DNA of 64,000 nucleotides from CAVTPU01 sp963736695 (GCA_963736695.1 CAVTPU010000004.1:1984001-2048000); one strand, 5' to 3'; counted from the stretch's first letter, positions 51,001-59,916 are shown. Notes: generated from the sequence alone by a model not told the origin. Numbers and translations: made by a program.

Positions 51001-52371
51001 ATGTTGGATCGGGTGCTCGGCGAGTGGCGCATGCCCGGCGCCGCGCTCGCCGACTCGCTCGCCCACGCCCTGCGCGAGGCGGTGCTCGACGGACGTGTGC
51101 GGCCGGGCGACCGCCTGCCATCGGAGCGACGGATGGCGCGGGATCTGCGGCTGAGCCGGGGCACGATCGTCGCGGCGCTGACCACGCTTCGTAACGACGG
51201 CTGGGTGGCGACCCGACACGGCAGTGCGAGTGTCGTGTGTCTGCCACCCCGATACGGCGAGCGCTACGCACCGTCCTCAGTGGACCGCCACGGTGCCGCG
51301 ATCGACCTGCGCCACGCCGAGCCGGCCGCGCCGATGGAACTCTTCCTCGACGCCACGCGGCGCGCGTTGGAGCGCTCGCGGCGCCTGCTGCTCGACACCG
51401 GCGAGCCTGGGGCCGGCCTGCCCGAACTGCGGGAACGCATCGCCGCCCGGTTCACCGCTCAGGGCACCGCCACCCGCCCCGACCAGATCCTCGTCACGGC
51501 CGGCGCCCGATCCGCCCTCGCCACGCTGCTCGCCCATCTGCGCCCCACCAGGGCGACGGTAGAGAACCCCGCCTATTTCGGCACACTCGGGCTGCTGCGC
51601 CACGACACGACACGACTCACCACGATCGCCGTCACCGACCGGGGCTGGGATCACGCACACCTGCGCGCCGCGCTCGGAGCGGCCGGAATGACCGTCGCGT
51701 GCCTCAGCCCCGACTTCCACAACCCCACCGGCGCGTTCATGGACAACGCCACCCGCGTGCTCGTCGCCACCGAGGCCGCCCGGCACAACGTGACGGTGAT
51801 CGTCGACGAGACGATGCGCGACCTCGATCTGAGGGAGCATCCACCCGCCGCGCCGCCACGCATCGCTCGGGCGGTCGCGATCGGATCGATGAGCAAAACT
51901 GTCTGGGGTGGCCTGCGCGTGGGATGGATTCGCGCCTCCGCCGGCCTCATCGAACGGCTGCTGCTCGACCCGATCACCGCCACCCATGTGGCCGCACTAC
52001 CGCAGCAACTCATCGCGTGCGAGCTCTTCGATCAGCTCGACCAGCTCATCGCAGACCGGCGGGCGCAGCTGCGCACCCAGCGCGACCACCTGACCGGCTT
52101 GCTGGTCGACGTGGACGCGTGGAGCTTCGGCGTACCCCCGGGTGGTTTGGCCCTGTGGTTGCGGCTGCGGCACGCCTCGGGTGACACGCTCGCCGCGCGA
52201 GCCGCCGCGTTAGGGCTCGACGTGCTGCCCGGGTCGGGATTCTCAGCCGACCGCACGTTGGTCAGCTGGATACGCGTGCCCTTTACCGCACCCGTCGACA
52301 CCCTCACCCGGGCCGCTGCGATCCTCATCGAGGCGGCCGGCTCCCCCCGCGACTCGCGGGTCAACAGGTGA
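51001..52371 (+). CDS. MocR-type GntR/aminotransferase regulator
   Basis: The 456-residue protein has an N-terminal winged helix (LADSLAHALREAVLDGRVRPGDRLPSERR, then LRLSRGTIVAAL) fused to an aminotransferase-fold domain. That domain has FHNPTGAFM, VIVDETMRDL and the PLP lysine segment GSMSKTVWGGLRVGWI. MocR proteins sense PLP or a PLP-amine. ATG 51001 has no RBS and directly follows the palindrome, so the mRNA is probably leaderless. Together with the divergent decarboxylase it forms a regulator-enzyme pair. Confidence 0.88.
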   Translation: MLDRVLGEWRMPGAALADSLAHALREAVLDGRVRPGDRLPSERRMARDLRLSRGTIVAALTTLRNDGWVATRHGSASVVCLPPRYGERYAPSSVDRHGAAIDLRHAEPAAPMELFLDATRRALERSRRLLLDTGEPGAGLPELRERIAARFTAQGTATRPDQILVTAGARSALATLLAHLRPTRATVENPAYFGTLGLLRHDTTRLTTIAVTDRGWDHAHLRAALGAAGMTVACLSPDFHNPTGAFMDNATRVLVATEAARHNVTVIVDETMRDLDLREHPPAAPPRIARAVAIGSMSKTVWGGLRVGWIRASAGLIERLLLDPITATHVAALPQQLIACELFDQLDQLIADRRAQLRTQRDHLTGLLVDVDAWSFGVPPGGLALWLRLRHASGDTLAARAAALGLDVLPGSGFSADRTLVSWIRVPFTAPVDTLTRAAAILIEAAGSPRDSRVNR

Positions 52372-52380
52372 TCGCGGGGG

Positions 52381-53022
52381 TCACAGGGACGCGTGTTGGC
52401 GGACCCAGCTGTGCATCGCGATGCCGCTGGCCACGCCCGCGTTGATCGAGCGGGTCGACCCGAACTGCGTGATCGAGCAGACCATCTCGGCGGCTTCCCG
52501 GGCCGCCGACGAAAGCCCCGGCCCTTCTTGCCCGAAGACGAGCACACACCGGCGGGGCAGCGCGACCGTCTCCAGCGGCACCGCGCCGGGCAGGTTGTCG
52601 ATGCCGATCACCGCTAGGTCCTCCGCGCGTGCCCATTCGGCGAGATCGGCCGGCGTCGCGTGATAGCGCACGTGCTGATAGCGATCGGTCACCATCGCGC
52701 CTCGACGGTTCCACCGTCGGTTGCCGACGATGTGCACCGCGGCGGCGAGAAAGGCGTTCGCGGTGCGCACGACGGTGCCGATGTTGAGGTCATGCTGCCA
52801 GTTTTCGATCGCGACGTGGAAGTCGTGGCGATGACTGTCGAGATCGGCCACGATCGCCTCATGCCGCCAATACCGATAGCGGTCGACCACATTGCGCCGA
52901 TCGCCTGCGGCGAGCAGATCCGTGTCATAGCGGGGATCGTCGGGCCACGGTCCGCTCCATGGGCCGACCCCGATGGGATCGGTGTCGGGTTGATCGTTGA
53001 CGCGACCGCCGTCATCGGTCAC
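52381..53022 (-). CDS. TrmH/SpoU-family RNA methyltransferase
   Basis: The 213-residue SPOUT enzyme has the three TrmH motifs: NIGTVVRTANAFLA, VLVFGQEGPGLS and CSITQFGSTRSINAGVASGIA. The knot and SAM pocket are complete; the target (tRNA or rRNA 2'-O-ribose) is not evident. GTG 53022, eight bases after the MaoC gene stop, is the best start because upstream codons belong to that gene's end. It converges with the MocR gene. Confidence 0.85.
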   Translation of the reverse strand: MTDDGGRVNDQPDTDPIGVGPWSGPWPDDPRYDTDLLAAGDRRNVVDRYRYWRHEAIVADLDSHRHDFHVAIENWQHDLNIGTVVRTANAFLAAAVHIVGNRRWNRRGAMVTDRYQHVRYHATPADLAEWARAEDLAVIGIDNLPGAVPLETVALPRRCVLVFGQEGPGLSSAAREAAEMVCSITQFGSTRSINAGVASGIAMHSWVRQHASL

Positions 53023-53030
53023 TGTCGCGG

Positions 53031-53531
53031 TCAACGCGGGTCGGCGGGGGTCGGGAAGCTCGGGTGCTCCGGCCCCGCGAAGGCCTGTTTCGGCACCATG
53101 ACCCGCCGCCGGAAGACACACACGAGCGTGCCGTCCTGCTTATATCCGCGGGTCTCGACGGTGACGACGCCCCGGTCGGGCTTCGACTCGGATTCCCTCT
53201 TGTCGAGCACGGTCGTCTCGCCATAGATGGTGTCGCCGTGAAAGGTCGGGGCGAGGTGACGCAGCGATTCGACCTCGAGGTTGGCGATCGCCCGACCGGA
53301 GACGTCCGGCACCGACATGCCGAGCAGCAGCGAATAGATGAGGTTGCCCACGACGACGTTGCGGCCAAAGTCGGTCGACGTCTCGGCATAGTGCGCGTCG
53401 AGGTGCAGCGGGTGGTGGTTCATGGTGATGAGGCAGAAGAGGTGATCATCGCTCTCGGTCACCGTCTTGCCCGGCCAGTGTCGATAGACCGCGCCAACCT
53501 CAAACTCTTCGTAATATCGGCCGAAGCGCAT
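53031..53531 (-). CDS. MaoC-family dehydratase, mesaconyl-CoA hydratase-like (mch-like)
   Basis: The 166-residue hot-dog protein begins MRFGRYYEEFEVGAVY behind GGAGGCGAC. It contains LITMNHHPLHLDAHYAE with the catalytic Asp/His of MaoC hydratases, and NLEVESLRHLAPTFHGDTIYG. This wording matches the MaoC protein of the actinobacterial ccr/meaA cluster, assigned to hydration of mesaconyl-CoA in the ethylmalonyl-CoA pathway. Two genes for neighbouring steps (56239-57438 and 60671-61630) lie nearby on the same strand. Confidence 0.82.
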   Translation of the reverse strand: MRFGRYYEEFEVGAVYRHWPGKTVTESDDHLFCLITMNHHPLHLDAHYAETSTDFGRNVVVGNLIYSLLLGMSVPDVSGRAIANLEVESLRHLAPTFHGDTIYGETTVLDKRESESKPDRGVVTVETRGYKQDGTLVCVFRRRVMVPKQAFAGPEHPSFPTPADPR

Positions 53532-53734
53532 GTCGCCTCCAGATCGCGGCGTGCGAGATCGTTGGTGATAAATGACCCCGGACGCAATGAACGGCGGGGC
53601 CCTCCCCGGCGCCCGCCGCCCACGCTCTGATGCAACTGATTTTGCAGGCAACTACGCCCGGTGCATAGAGCTGACGCCGAGACTCGGCTCACACTTTATC
53701 GAACTGTGAATTTCCATCAATGCTGAGCATTAGC

Positions 53735-54214
53735 TCAACTACCGTGAGTCACGATGTTGGTGATGCTGGCGAGATTCGCGGGCACTTCACGTCCCCCGAC
53801 CGCCGCGGCCGGCCGTGCCGCGGCCGGCAGGGAGCACGTCGCGGTGCCGCCCGGCATACGGTGCCGATTGTGCGCGATCCAGCGATAGATCGGCCACGCG
53901 AGCGCCACAACCGGCCGCAGTGCCAACACACGGCCCGCGGCCCGCCAGATCCACCGCGAGCTCGCACGCAGCAGTGCCGCGATCGCCGCCGGGCCGGCCG
54001 CTGTCGTGCGAGCGCCAGCCGGCGTCACCTCGACCCACTGCACGGCCGCGTCGCAGGCGTCGGCCGTGAGGCCGAGCACGTCGAGATCGGCGAACTGCCA
54101 CGCCCGCACCCGCGCGGGCGTCGGAATGTGTCGTTCGACAAACCGCGCACACGCGCTGCAGAAGGCGCAATCGCCGTCATAGACGAAGTCGGCACGATAG
54201 GCACCATCGGTCAC
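53735..54214 (-). CDS. DCC-family thiol-disulfide protein (DUF393)
   Basis: The 159-residue protein opens FVYDGDCAFCSACARF, the DxxCxxC motif of the DCC (DUF393) thioredoxin-like family, followed by WQFADLDVLGL. A C-terminal membrane-associated helix (ALRPVVALAWPIYRWIAHN) follows. GTG 54214 is close to GGAGG. A TGAGC/GCTCA stem at its end (53722-53736) may terminate transcription. Upstream lies a divergent thioredoxin gene, so the two redox genes share a promoter region. Confidence 0.8.
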   Translation of the reverse strand: MTDGAYRADFVYDGDCAFCSACARFVERHIPTPARVRAWQFADLDVLGLTADACDAAVQWVEVTPAGARTTAAGPAAIAALLRASSRWIWRAAGRVLALRPVVALAWPIYRWIAHNRHRMPGGTATCSLPAAARPAAAVGGREVPANLASITNIVTHGS

Positions 54215-54359
54215 GCCTCCATCTTGCCACGGGACAAGACCCGCCCCACGCGAAGGCCGGACGGGAATTGCCCAGCCCGCACCGGGTGTTGTGTCGATGA
54301 GCGTCGACGCGATTCGCCCGGCGCGCCAGCGAACGAACACCACGTGAGGGAGCCGTCAG

Positions 54360-54713
54360 ATGGCCACGAGACAGTTGACATCCAACGATTTCGCCGAGGT
54401 GACCGAGACTGACGGCATCGTGCTCGTCGACTTCTGGGCCGCGTGGTGCGGCCCGTGCGTGCGATTCGCCCCGGTCTATGAGCGGATCTCCGAGAAGCAC
54501 CCCGACATCGTCTTCGCCAAGGTCGACACCGAGGCGGAGCAAGGAATCGCGGCAAAGTTCTCCATCACCTCCATTCCGACCATCATGGCTATCCGCGACG
54601 GCGTGATCGTCTTCCAGCAGGCCGGGGCGTTGCCCGAGGCGACGCTGGAGTCGGTCATCAGACAGGTCCGTGAGCTCGACATGGCCGACGTGAAGGCGCG
54701 CGCCGCCGGCTGA
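54360..54713 (+). CDS. trxA: Thioredoxin
   Basis: The 117-residue protein has the classical active site WCGPC (Cys 30 and 33) in DFWAAWCGPC, the ITSIPTIM cis-proline segment and a C-terminal helix. ATG 54360 follows gtgaggga. It has no signal peptide, so it is cytosolic. The symbol is by family only, since other thioredoxin genes probably exist elsewhere. It is divergent from the DCC-family gene. Confidence 0.88.
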   Translation: MATRQLTSNDFAEVTETDGIVLVDFWAAWCGPCVRFAPVYERISEKHPDIVFAKVDTEAEQGIAAKFSITSIPTIMAIRDGVIVFQQAGALPEATLESVIRQVRELDMADVKARAAG

Positions 54714-54728
54714 GCCCGCGAGTCACGT

Positions 54729-54775
54729 GTGTCTCTCGCCCGGGCGTTGTGTGCCGCGGCCGGGGCGAGAGACAC
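54729..54775 (+). terminator. Terminator hairpin after thioredoxin
   Basis: GTGTCTCTCGCCC (54729-54741) pairs perfectly with GGGCGAGAGACAC (54763-54775), starting 15 bases after the thioredoxin stop. The 13-bp stem encloses a second small GC-rich stem. Confidence 0.7.
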
Positions 54776-54809
54776 CGCAGACCCATTCACTTGTACGGGC
54801 CGAAGGTGT

Positions 54810-54825
54810 GCGAACTCACGTACGA
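54810..54825. promoter_or_regulatory. LexA/SOS-like box before the intein gene
   Basis: GCGAACTCACGTACGA matches the actinobacterial SOS consensus TCGAAC-N4-GTTCGA at ten of twelve defined positions. It directly precedes ATG 54826. An inverted repeat CACGTACG / CGTACGTG (54817-54824 and 54845-54852) overlaps it, so another regulator is possible. Confidence 0.4.
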
Positions 54826-55518
54826 ATGACTGTGGACATCTCGCCGTACGTGTGTTCGAATTTTTCCATGCGCCCAGCTCCCGTCGCCCTTGACTACGCT
54901 CACCCCCGAGCCCTCGCGCCGCAGACGATCACGCTTCGCGGCGCCCACGGCACACCCCCGGCGCCCCGCGTCGGACGCTTCGCCGGACGCGTCTATGGCC
55001 GGCCGGCGGTGAGTGAGCCCGCTGGCGCCTTCTGCCTCTCCGGTGACACCCGGATCCTCATGGCGAACGGGGAGACGAGGCTGCTCGCCGACGTGCGTAC
55101 TGGAGACGCCGTCTTCGGCACCGCCGTGCAGCGCGGCAGACGTCGGGCCGTGGTGACCAAGGTGATCCAACGCTGGACCACGACGAAACCGGCGCACCGG
55201 GTCACTCTCGACGACTCCACCGAACTGGTGACGAGTTCCGACCACCGGTTCCTCACCGACCGTGGCTGGAAGTTCGTGCTCGGCAACTCCGATCACCGGC
55301 CATATCTGACGATCGGGCGCCGTCTGATGGGCATGTCGGCCGACCCCACCAGCCCGGTCTCGGCGGGCAGCCCAGTGCGCGCCATCGAGTCGCTCGGCAC
55401 GGTCCTGGAGATGTTCGACCTCACCACCGACACTGGCGATTTCATCGCCAATGGCGTGGTGAGCCACAACTGCCTGGTTCAGATCACCAGCACCGCTCGG
55501 CACCGCCGAGGGCAGTGA
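54826..55518 (+). CDS. Orphan mini-intein (Hint) protein
   Basis: Codons 55033-55470 encode a 146-residue mini-intein. Block A is CLSGDTRILMANG, block B TSSDHRFLTDRGW, and blocks F/G MFDLTTDTGDFIANGVVSHN followed by Cys, so the N-terminal Cys, the TxxH histidine, the terminal His-Asn and the +1 Cys are all present. There is no homing endonuclease. It resembles the intein of actinobacterial Rv2578c-type radical SAM proteins. But the flanks here are a 69-residue N-extein (55 if ATG 54868 is used) ending EPAGAF and a 15-residue C-extein CLVQITSTARHRRGQ, neither recognisable. It seems competent to splice two short peptides together. Confidence 0.8.
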   Translation: MTVDISPYVCSNFSMRPAPVALDYAHPRALAPQTITLRGAHGTPPAPRVGRFAGRVYGRPAVSEPAGAFCLSGDTRILMANGETRLLADVRTGDAVFGTAVQRGRRRAVVTKVIQRWTTTKPAHRVTLDDSTELVTSSDHRFLTDRGWKFVLGNSDHRPYLTIGRRLMGMSADPTSPVSAGSPVRAIESLGTVLEMFDLTTDTGDFIANGVVSHNCLVQITSTARHRRGQ

Positions 55519-55650
55519 CCATCGAGGCTGACCGTTTCGCCGATGCACCACCGTCCGGTCGGACCATGTGGCGCGCGTCGTCTTGACCGTCGCGGGCTCT
55601 AGGGTGCAGTCGTAACTCTCACGGCGTAACCCCTCAAGGAGCAAGCACCG

Positions 55651-56178
55651 ATGAGCAGCGAATATCTATCCCCATCCAATGTCATTAGCCGCACCGGCGC
55701 CGGCGTCGTGGGTGGCCTCGGCGGCGGCGTGATTCTCGGCATCGTCATGCAGATCATGGGCTATATGCCACAGTTCGCGGCACTGCTCGGCCGCGACACC
55801 ACCGGCTCGGGCTGGATCGCCGAGTTCGGCGTCGCCGCGGGCGCGGGCGCGGTCTTCGGCATCGTCGCCGGGCGCGCCATCAGCCGCCAGATCATCTCGG
55901 CGGGCGGCGTCGGACTCGTCTATGGAGTCCTGCTTGGCATCGTGTTCGTGCTGGTCGCGTTGCCGCTCGCGGCGGGCGGATCACTATTCGACCTCAGCGA
56001 CAAGGCGATGCGGGGCATCGGCGCGTTCGGCGTCTTCGGCATCATCCTCGGCGTGATCTATGCGATGGCGGGCCCCCGGCGCCGCGACTATCACCGCTCG
56101 TCGAGCCGCCCGGTCTTCGGCTTCATCGCCCCGGCCCGTCGGCGTCGGCGGCGAAGCAAGAGCCACGACGACGACTAA
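55651..56178 (+). CDS. Glycine-rich membrane protein
   Basis: The 175-residue protein has four Gly/Ala-rich helices (VVGGLGGGVILGIVMQIMGY, FGVAAGAGAVFGIVAGRAI, GVGLVYGVLLGIVFVLVALP, FGVFGIILGVIYAMAG) and a basic RRRRRRSK tail with acidic end. The layout resembles the YrzE/DUF1440-like integral membrane proteins. RBS aaggagcaag precedes the ATG. Topology is clear; the function is unknown. Confidence 0.6.
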   Translation: MSSEYLSPSNVISRTGAGVVGGLGGGVILGIVMQIMGYMPQFAALLGRDTTGSGWIAEFGVAAGAGAVFGIVAGRAISRQIISAGGVGLVYGVLLGIVFVLVALPLAAGGSLFDLSDKAMRGIGAFGVFGIILGVIYAMAGPRRRDYHRSSSRPVFGFIAPARRRRRRSKSHDDD

Positions 56179-56238
56179 CCGCCCGACCCCGATGCGGCGC
56201 GGCACGGCGATCGTCGTGATCGCGCCACATCGGGCGGG

Positions 56239-57438
56239 TCAGAGCTGATATTCCCGCAGCAACCCGCGAGAGATGATGGTCTTCTGAATCTCGGAAGTGC
56301 CCTCGCCGATGAGCAGAAACGGCGCCTCCCGCATCAACCGTTCGATCTCATATTCGGTGGAGAAGCCATAACCGCCGTGAATGCGGAACGACGCCTGCAC
56401 CACCTCGGCGCAATATTCCGAGGCGAGCAGTTTGGCCATGCCCGCCTCGACGTCGTTGCGTTGACCCGAGTCTTTGAGCCGCGCGGCGTTGACCATGAGG
56501 GCGTGCGCGGCCTCGATCTTCGTGCCCATCTCGGCGAGCGCGAACGCGACGGCCTGGTGCTGTGCGATCGGTTTGCCGAAGGTGGATCGCTGCTGTGCAT
56601 ATGTCACCGCGAGTTCGAAGGCGCGCACGGCGATGCCGCAGGCGCGCGCGGCGACGTTGACCCGGCCGACCTCGATGCCGTCCATCATCTGATAGAAACC
56701 GCGCCCCAGACCGACGTCGGGGCCGCCGAGCACGCTTGACGCCGGCACCCGATGGCCGTCGAGCACCATCTCGGTGGTCTCGACCCCCTTATAACCCATC
56801 TTGTGGATCTTGCCGGGGATGGTGAGCCCGGGAGCAGTCTCGCCGAAGCCGGGTTCCTTCTCGAGCAGGAAGGCGGTCATGTTGCCATAGTCGGTCTCCG
56901 CGCCGAGGTCGGTCTTGACGAGTGTCGCGACGACGCTGGAGTAGGCGCCGTTGGTCAGCCACATCTTTTGTCCATTGAGGACATAATCGCCGTCTTCGGG
57001 CTTCGCGCGGGTTCGGATCGCCGCGACGTCCGAACCGCAGCCGGGCTCCGACATCGAGAAGGCGCCGCGCACCTCACCGGTCGCCATCCGCGGCAGGAGG
57101 CGCGCCTTCTGCTCGGCCGAGCCATGCTTGCCGATCAGATAGGCGACGATGAAGTGGGTGTTGACGATGCCCGAGATCGACATCCACCCCCGCGAGAGCT
57201 CCTCGACGACGAGCGCATAGGTCAGCAGGGACTCACCCAGACCGCCGTATTCCTCGTCGATGGTCAAGCCGAAGAGCCCGAGTTCGCGCATGCCGTCGAC
57301 GATCTGGGTCGGATATTCGTCGGCGTGCTCCAGCCGCTGCGCGTGCGGGATGATCTGTCTGGTGACGAACTCGCGGACCGTCGCGACGATGTCGCGCTGG
57401 ACCTCGGTGAGACCGGGTGTCTGGGCGAGGCGGGCCAT
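56239..57438 (-). CDS. Acyl-CoA dehydrogenase, methylsuccinyl-CoA dehydrogenase-like (mcd-like)
   Basis: The 399-residue flavoenzyme has AFSMSEPGCGSD and MWLTNGAYS (FAD/acyl site), YAQQRSTFGKPI, and ends IHGGYGFSTEYEIERLMREAPFLLIGEGTSEIQ with the catalytic Glu in the final segment. ATG 57438 follows GGAGG. The N-terminus MARLAQTPGLTEVQ matches the dehydrogenase of the actinobacterial ccr/meaA gene cluster, placed at (2S)-methylsuccinyl-CoA oxidation in the ethylmalonyl-CoA pathway. A general acyl-CoA role is the fallback. Confidence 0.85.
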   Translation of the reverse strand: MARLAQTPGLTEVQRDIVATVREFVTRQIIPHAQRLEHADEYPTQIVDGMRELGLFGLTIDEEYGGLGESLLTYALVVEELSRGWMSISGIVNTHFIVAYLIGKHGSAEQKARLLPRMATGEVRGAFSMSEPGCGSDVAAIRTRAKPEDGDYVLNGQKMWLTNGAYSSVVATLVKTDLGAETDYGNMTAFLLEKEPGFGETAPGLTIPGKIHKMGYKGVETTEMVLDGHRVPASSVLGGPDVGLGRGFYQMMDGIEVGRVNVAARACGIAVRAFELAVTYAQQRSTFGKPIAQHQAVAFALAEMGTKIEAAHALMVNAARLKDSGQRNDVEAGMAKLLASEYCAEVVQASFRIHGGYGFSTEYEIERLMREAPFLLIGEGTSEIQKTIISRGLLREYQL

Positions 57439-57553
57439 CGGAGCCTCCACGGCGGACGGGTGCGAAGACGACGGTACGCACGGTTACCGGTGAGTATGGA
57501 TGCCGCGAACGCCGGCCACTACCACGATCCGGCCCCGCCACCTGTGCGGAATG

Positions 57554-59047
57554 TCACCCACGCGACGGCAGCATGGTGATCACGTCCCAGCCGTCCAGCG
57601 CCCGGCGTAGACGCTGTGACCACTCGTCGAGCGATCCGTTCACCCAGGGGTGGTGGTCAAGGAACTCGTCCCAGTCCACTTGGACGAAGTAGCCATCGTA
57701 AAAGCCAAAGCCGTCCCACTCGCACTCGCGCGCCTCCGAATCGAGAACCTCCTGCAGGAAGGAGTTGGAGGGCCTCGTCTGCGGATCCTCGGCGAGCAGA
57801 ACCGCGTCGTAGAGATCCTTCGCTTGGATGTCACCGCGATACCACGCGTCGTGCCCCAACATCCAGAGAATCTTCCAGGCGAGCGAGAGTTCCCGGCTCG
57901 CAGCAAGGACGGAACCGCGCTTTTCACCACGAAGCGGCACTCGGATCTCGTCGAGAGCGCCGGGCATCCAGACGTCTTCGGCGAGGTCCATTCCGATGGT
58001 GCCGGGCGGAAGCCCGTCGGCCCGCCAGGGGATGACGACGCGCGTCAACGAATCGAATTGCTCATAGCCGACCTCACGACAATCGGTCTGTGACTTCGCA
58101 TAGTCCACCTCGAGCACGACACCGTCAAACGTCTCGGGCGATCGCCGAATCAGGTCGAGTAGATAGGGCAACACCCGCTGAGCGTCACCGAGCACCACCC
58201 AGTCGAAGTCTCCCGGCTCGCGCGCCTCGTCGCCGGCCCACGCCTTGAGCGCGATGCTGCCGCGCAACACCAGGCAGTTGCGCATCGACCAGCCGGCGAT
58301 GAGCGTGAGCACGTGGTCGAACACGCTCTGTCGGGCGCTGCGCCAAGCCATGGCTTGGGCCGCGTCGATGAACTCCGGCTCGTCGACGCGGGTTCGTCGG
58401 TCAAAGCTGGATGGCCCGCCTGTCTCCAGCCAACCCGCGTCCACAGCGGGGTTGTCGTCATAGACGACGAACTCCTCGATGATCTCCACCGGCTGATGCC
58501 CCGCGCGGGTCAACGCGGCAACGAGATCATCGAGCCGACGCCGGGCCTCGGGTCGCCCGACGCCGTGACAACGCGCGGTCACGAAGCGCTCATGCCGCCC
58601 GCCGTCGAGCGCACGGCGCGCATTGCGTGACAGGTACGCGCCGTGCGGCTCGACGAGATCCCGCACGGCGGCGACCTCGTCGCCGTCAGCGAAGGCCAGC
58701 TTGATGTGGTGCTCGAAATAGCAGTCGGGCAGATCGGCGGCCTCATCCGTGGTCTGCGGCACGTCCGCATTCGACGGGGCCGCCTCGATCTTCGCCCGGA
58801 TCACGTCGAACCCGTCACCTCGCAGGCGTCGCACCACGTCCTCGACGATCCCCCGCTGCTGCGTCAACGTCCCCCGACCGAGATAAGTCAGCATCGGCTG
58901 ATCCGATGTCTCGCCCCGATCGAGCGCGATCCGGGTGTATTTCATCTCGTGACGCCCCGCCCACTCGGCGAGGTCCGCCTCGTCACCGGGGCGAGACCCA
59001 AGCCGTACGGTCACATGGGTTTCGAAGTCACCAACGAACTCGGCCAT
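57554..59047 (-). CDS. AbiEii-type nucleotidyltransferase with duplicated N-terminal module
   Basis: The roughly 497-residue protein has a C-terminal nucleotidyltransferase-like region (NCLVLRGSIALKAWAG, then GDFDWVVLGD with the acidic pair) and SLAWKILWMLGHDAWYRGDIQAKDLYD, as in AbiEii/MNT-type toxins. The N-terminal half has two similar 100-residue units, one starting FVGDFETHVTVRLG and one starting CYFEHHIKLAFAD, each with the FExH pattern. No AbiEi-like antitoxin gene is adjacent. ATG 59047 with GGAG upstream; ATG 59050 overlaps. Its target and whether it is toxic are unknown. Confidence 0.65.
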   Translation of the reverse strand: MAEFVGDFETHVTVRLGSRPGDEADLAEWAGRHEMKYTRIALDRGETSDQPMLTYLGRGTLTQQRGIVEDVVRRLRGDGFDVIRAKIEAAPSNADVPQTTDEAADLPDCYFEHHIKLAFADGDEVAAVRDLVEPHGAYLSRNARRALDGGRHERFVTARCHGVGRPEARRRLDDLVAALTRAGHQPVEIIEEFVVYDDNPAVDAGWLETGGPSSFDRRTRVDEPEFIDAAQAMAWRSARQSVFDHVLTLIAGWSMRNCLVLRGSIALKAWAGDEAREPGDFDWVVLGDAQRVLPYLLDLIRRSPETFDGVVLEVDYAKSQTDCREVGYEQFDSLTRVVIPWRADGLPPGTIGMDLAEDVWMPGALDEIRVPLRGEKRGSVLAASRELSLAWKILWMLGHDAWYRGDIQAKDLYDAVLLAEDPQTRPSNSFLQEVLDSEARECEWDGFGFYDGYFVQVDWDEFLDHHPWVNGSLDEWSQRLRRALDGWDVITMLPSRG

Positions 59048-59141
59048 CATCGCTCCACAGTCGACGAACACGGACACCACGAGACTCTAACCCCGCGATG
59101 TGACAACAACTCCGGTTCGATGACGGACGGCGCGAACATCT

Positions 59142-59167
59142 GTTCGCGAGCACATCAGCTCGCGAAC
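59142..59167. terminator. Hairpin at the end of the SDR gene
   Basis: GTTCGCGAGC (59142-59151) pairs perfectly with GCTCGCGAAC (59158-59167). The SDR stop codon lies at the edge of the loop. It probably ends the SDR transcript before the AbiEii-like gene. Confidence 0.6.
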
Positions 59168-59916
59168 ACGGTGGTGCCGCCATCGATGACGAGGAGCTGC
59201 CCGGTGATATAGGAGGCTGCGGGCGTACACAAAAACGCCACCGCCGCAGCGACCTCGTCCGGCGTTCCCGGACGCCCCATCGGCGACGCCAGACCGCGCC
59301 GCAGCTCGCTGACGGTCGAACTGCCGGTTCGCACGATCCCGGGTGCGATCGCGTTGACGGTGACCTTGTCGGCGACGACCTCCATCGCCAACGCGCGGGT
59401 CAATCCGGCCACCCCGGCCTTGGCCGCGGCGTAGGCCGCTTCGGTTGGCAGCGCGTTGACCGGACCGGCCGTCGCGGCCACGTTGACCACCCGGCCCCAG
59501 CCGCGTTCGCTCATGCCCGCGACGAATGCCCGACTGGTGAGAAATGTGGTGGTGAGATTGCGGTCGATCTCGGTACGCCATTCGTCCGTGGTGAGCTGCG
59601 CGACCGGCCGCAGGATCTCCGGGCTCGCCTTGCTCGCCAACCCGGCGTTGTTGACCAGCACGCTGAGCTCACCGAGCTGCTCGGTCACCGCGTCCGCCAA
59701 CGCCGCCACCTCGGCCTCGTCGGTCAGGTCGACGACGAAACCGGTCGCGCCCAGCTCCGCCGCGCGTTCGTGGATGCGTTTGGTGGTCGAGACAAGCCCG
59801 ACATTGGCCCCGAGTCTGCGCAGCCGGGCCGCGATGGCATATCCGATGCCGGTGGCGCTGCCCGCCCCGGTGACCAGGGCGACCCGCCCATCAAGTCGAT
59901 CCACGTCACTGTCCAT
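59155..59916 (-). CDS. SDR-family oxidoreductase (FabG-like)
   Basis: The 253-residue SDR has the glycine loop VTGAGSATGIGYA, NNAGLAS, the active site NVAATAGPV (here Ala-Thr replaces the usual Ser at part of the motif) and YAAAKAG. It ends with ITGQLLVIDGGTT, which is typical of 3-oxoacyl-ACP reductase-like members. Substitution near the catalytic serine may alter activity. Substrate unknown. It is upstream of the AbiEii-like gene with a hairpin between them. Confidence 0.8.
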   Translation of the reverse strand: MDSDVDRLDGRVALVTGAGSATGIGYAIAARLRRLGANVGLVSTTKRIHERAAELGATGFVVDLTDEAEVAALADAVTEQLGELSVLVNNAGLASKASPEILRPVAQLTTDEWRTEIDRNLTTTFLTSRAFVAGMSERGWGRVVNVAATAGPVNALPTEAAYAAAKAGVAGLTRALAMEVVADKVTVNAIAPGIVRTGSSTVSELRRGLASPMGRPGTPDEVAAAVAFLCTPAASYITGQLLVIDGGTTVFAS

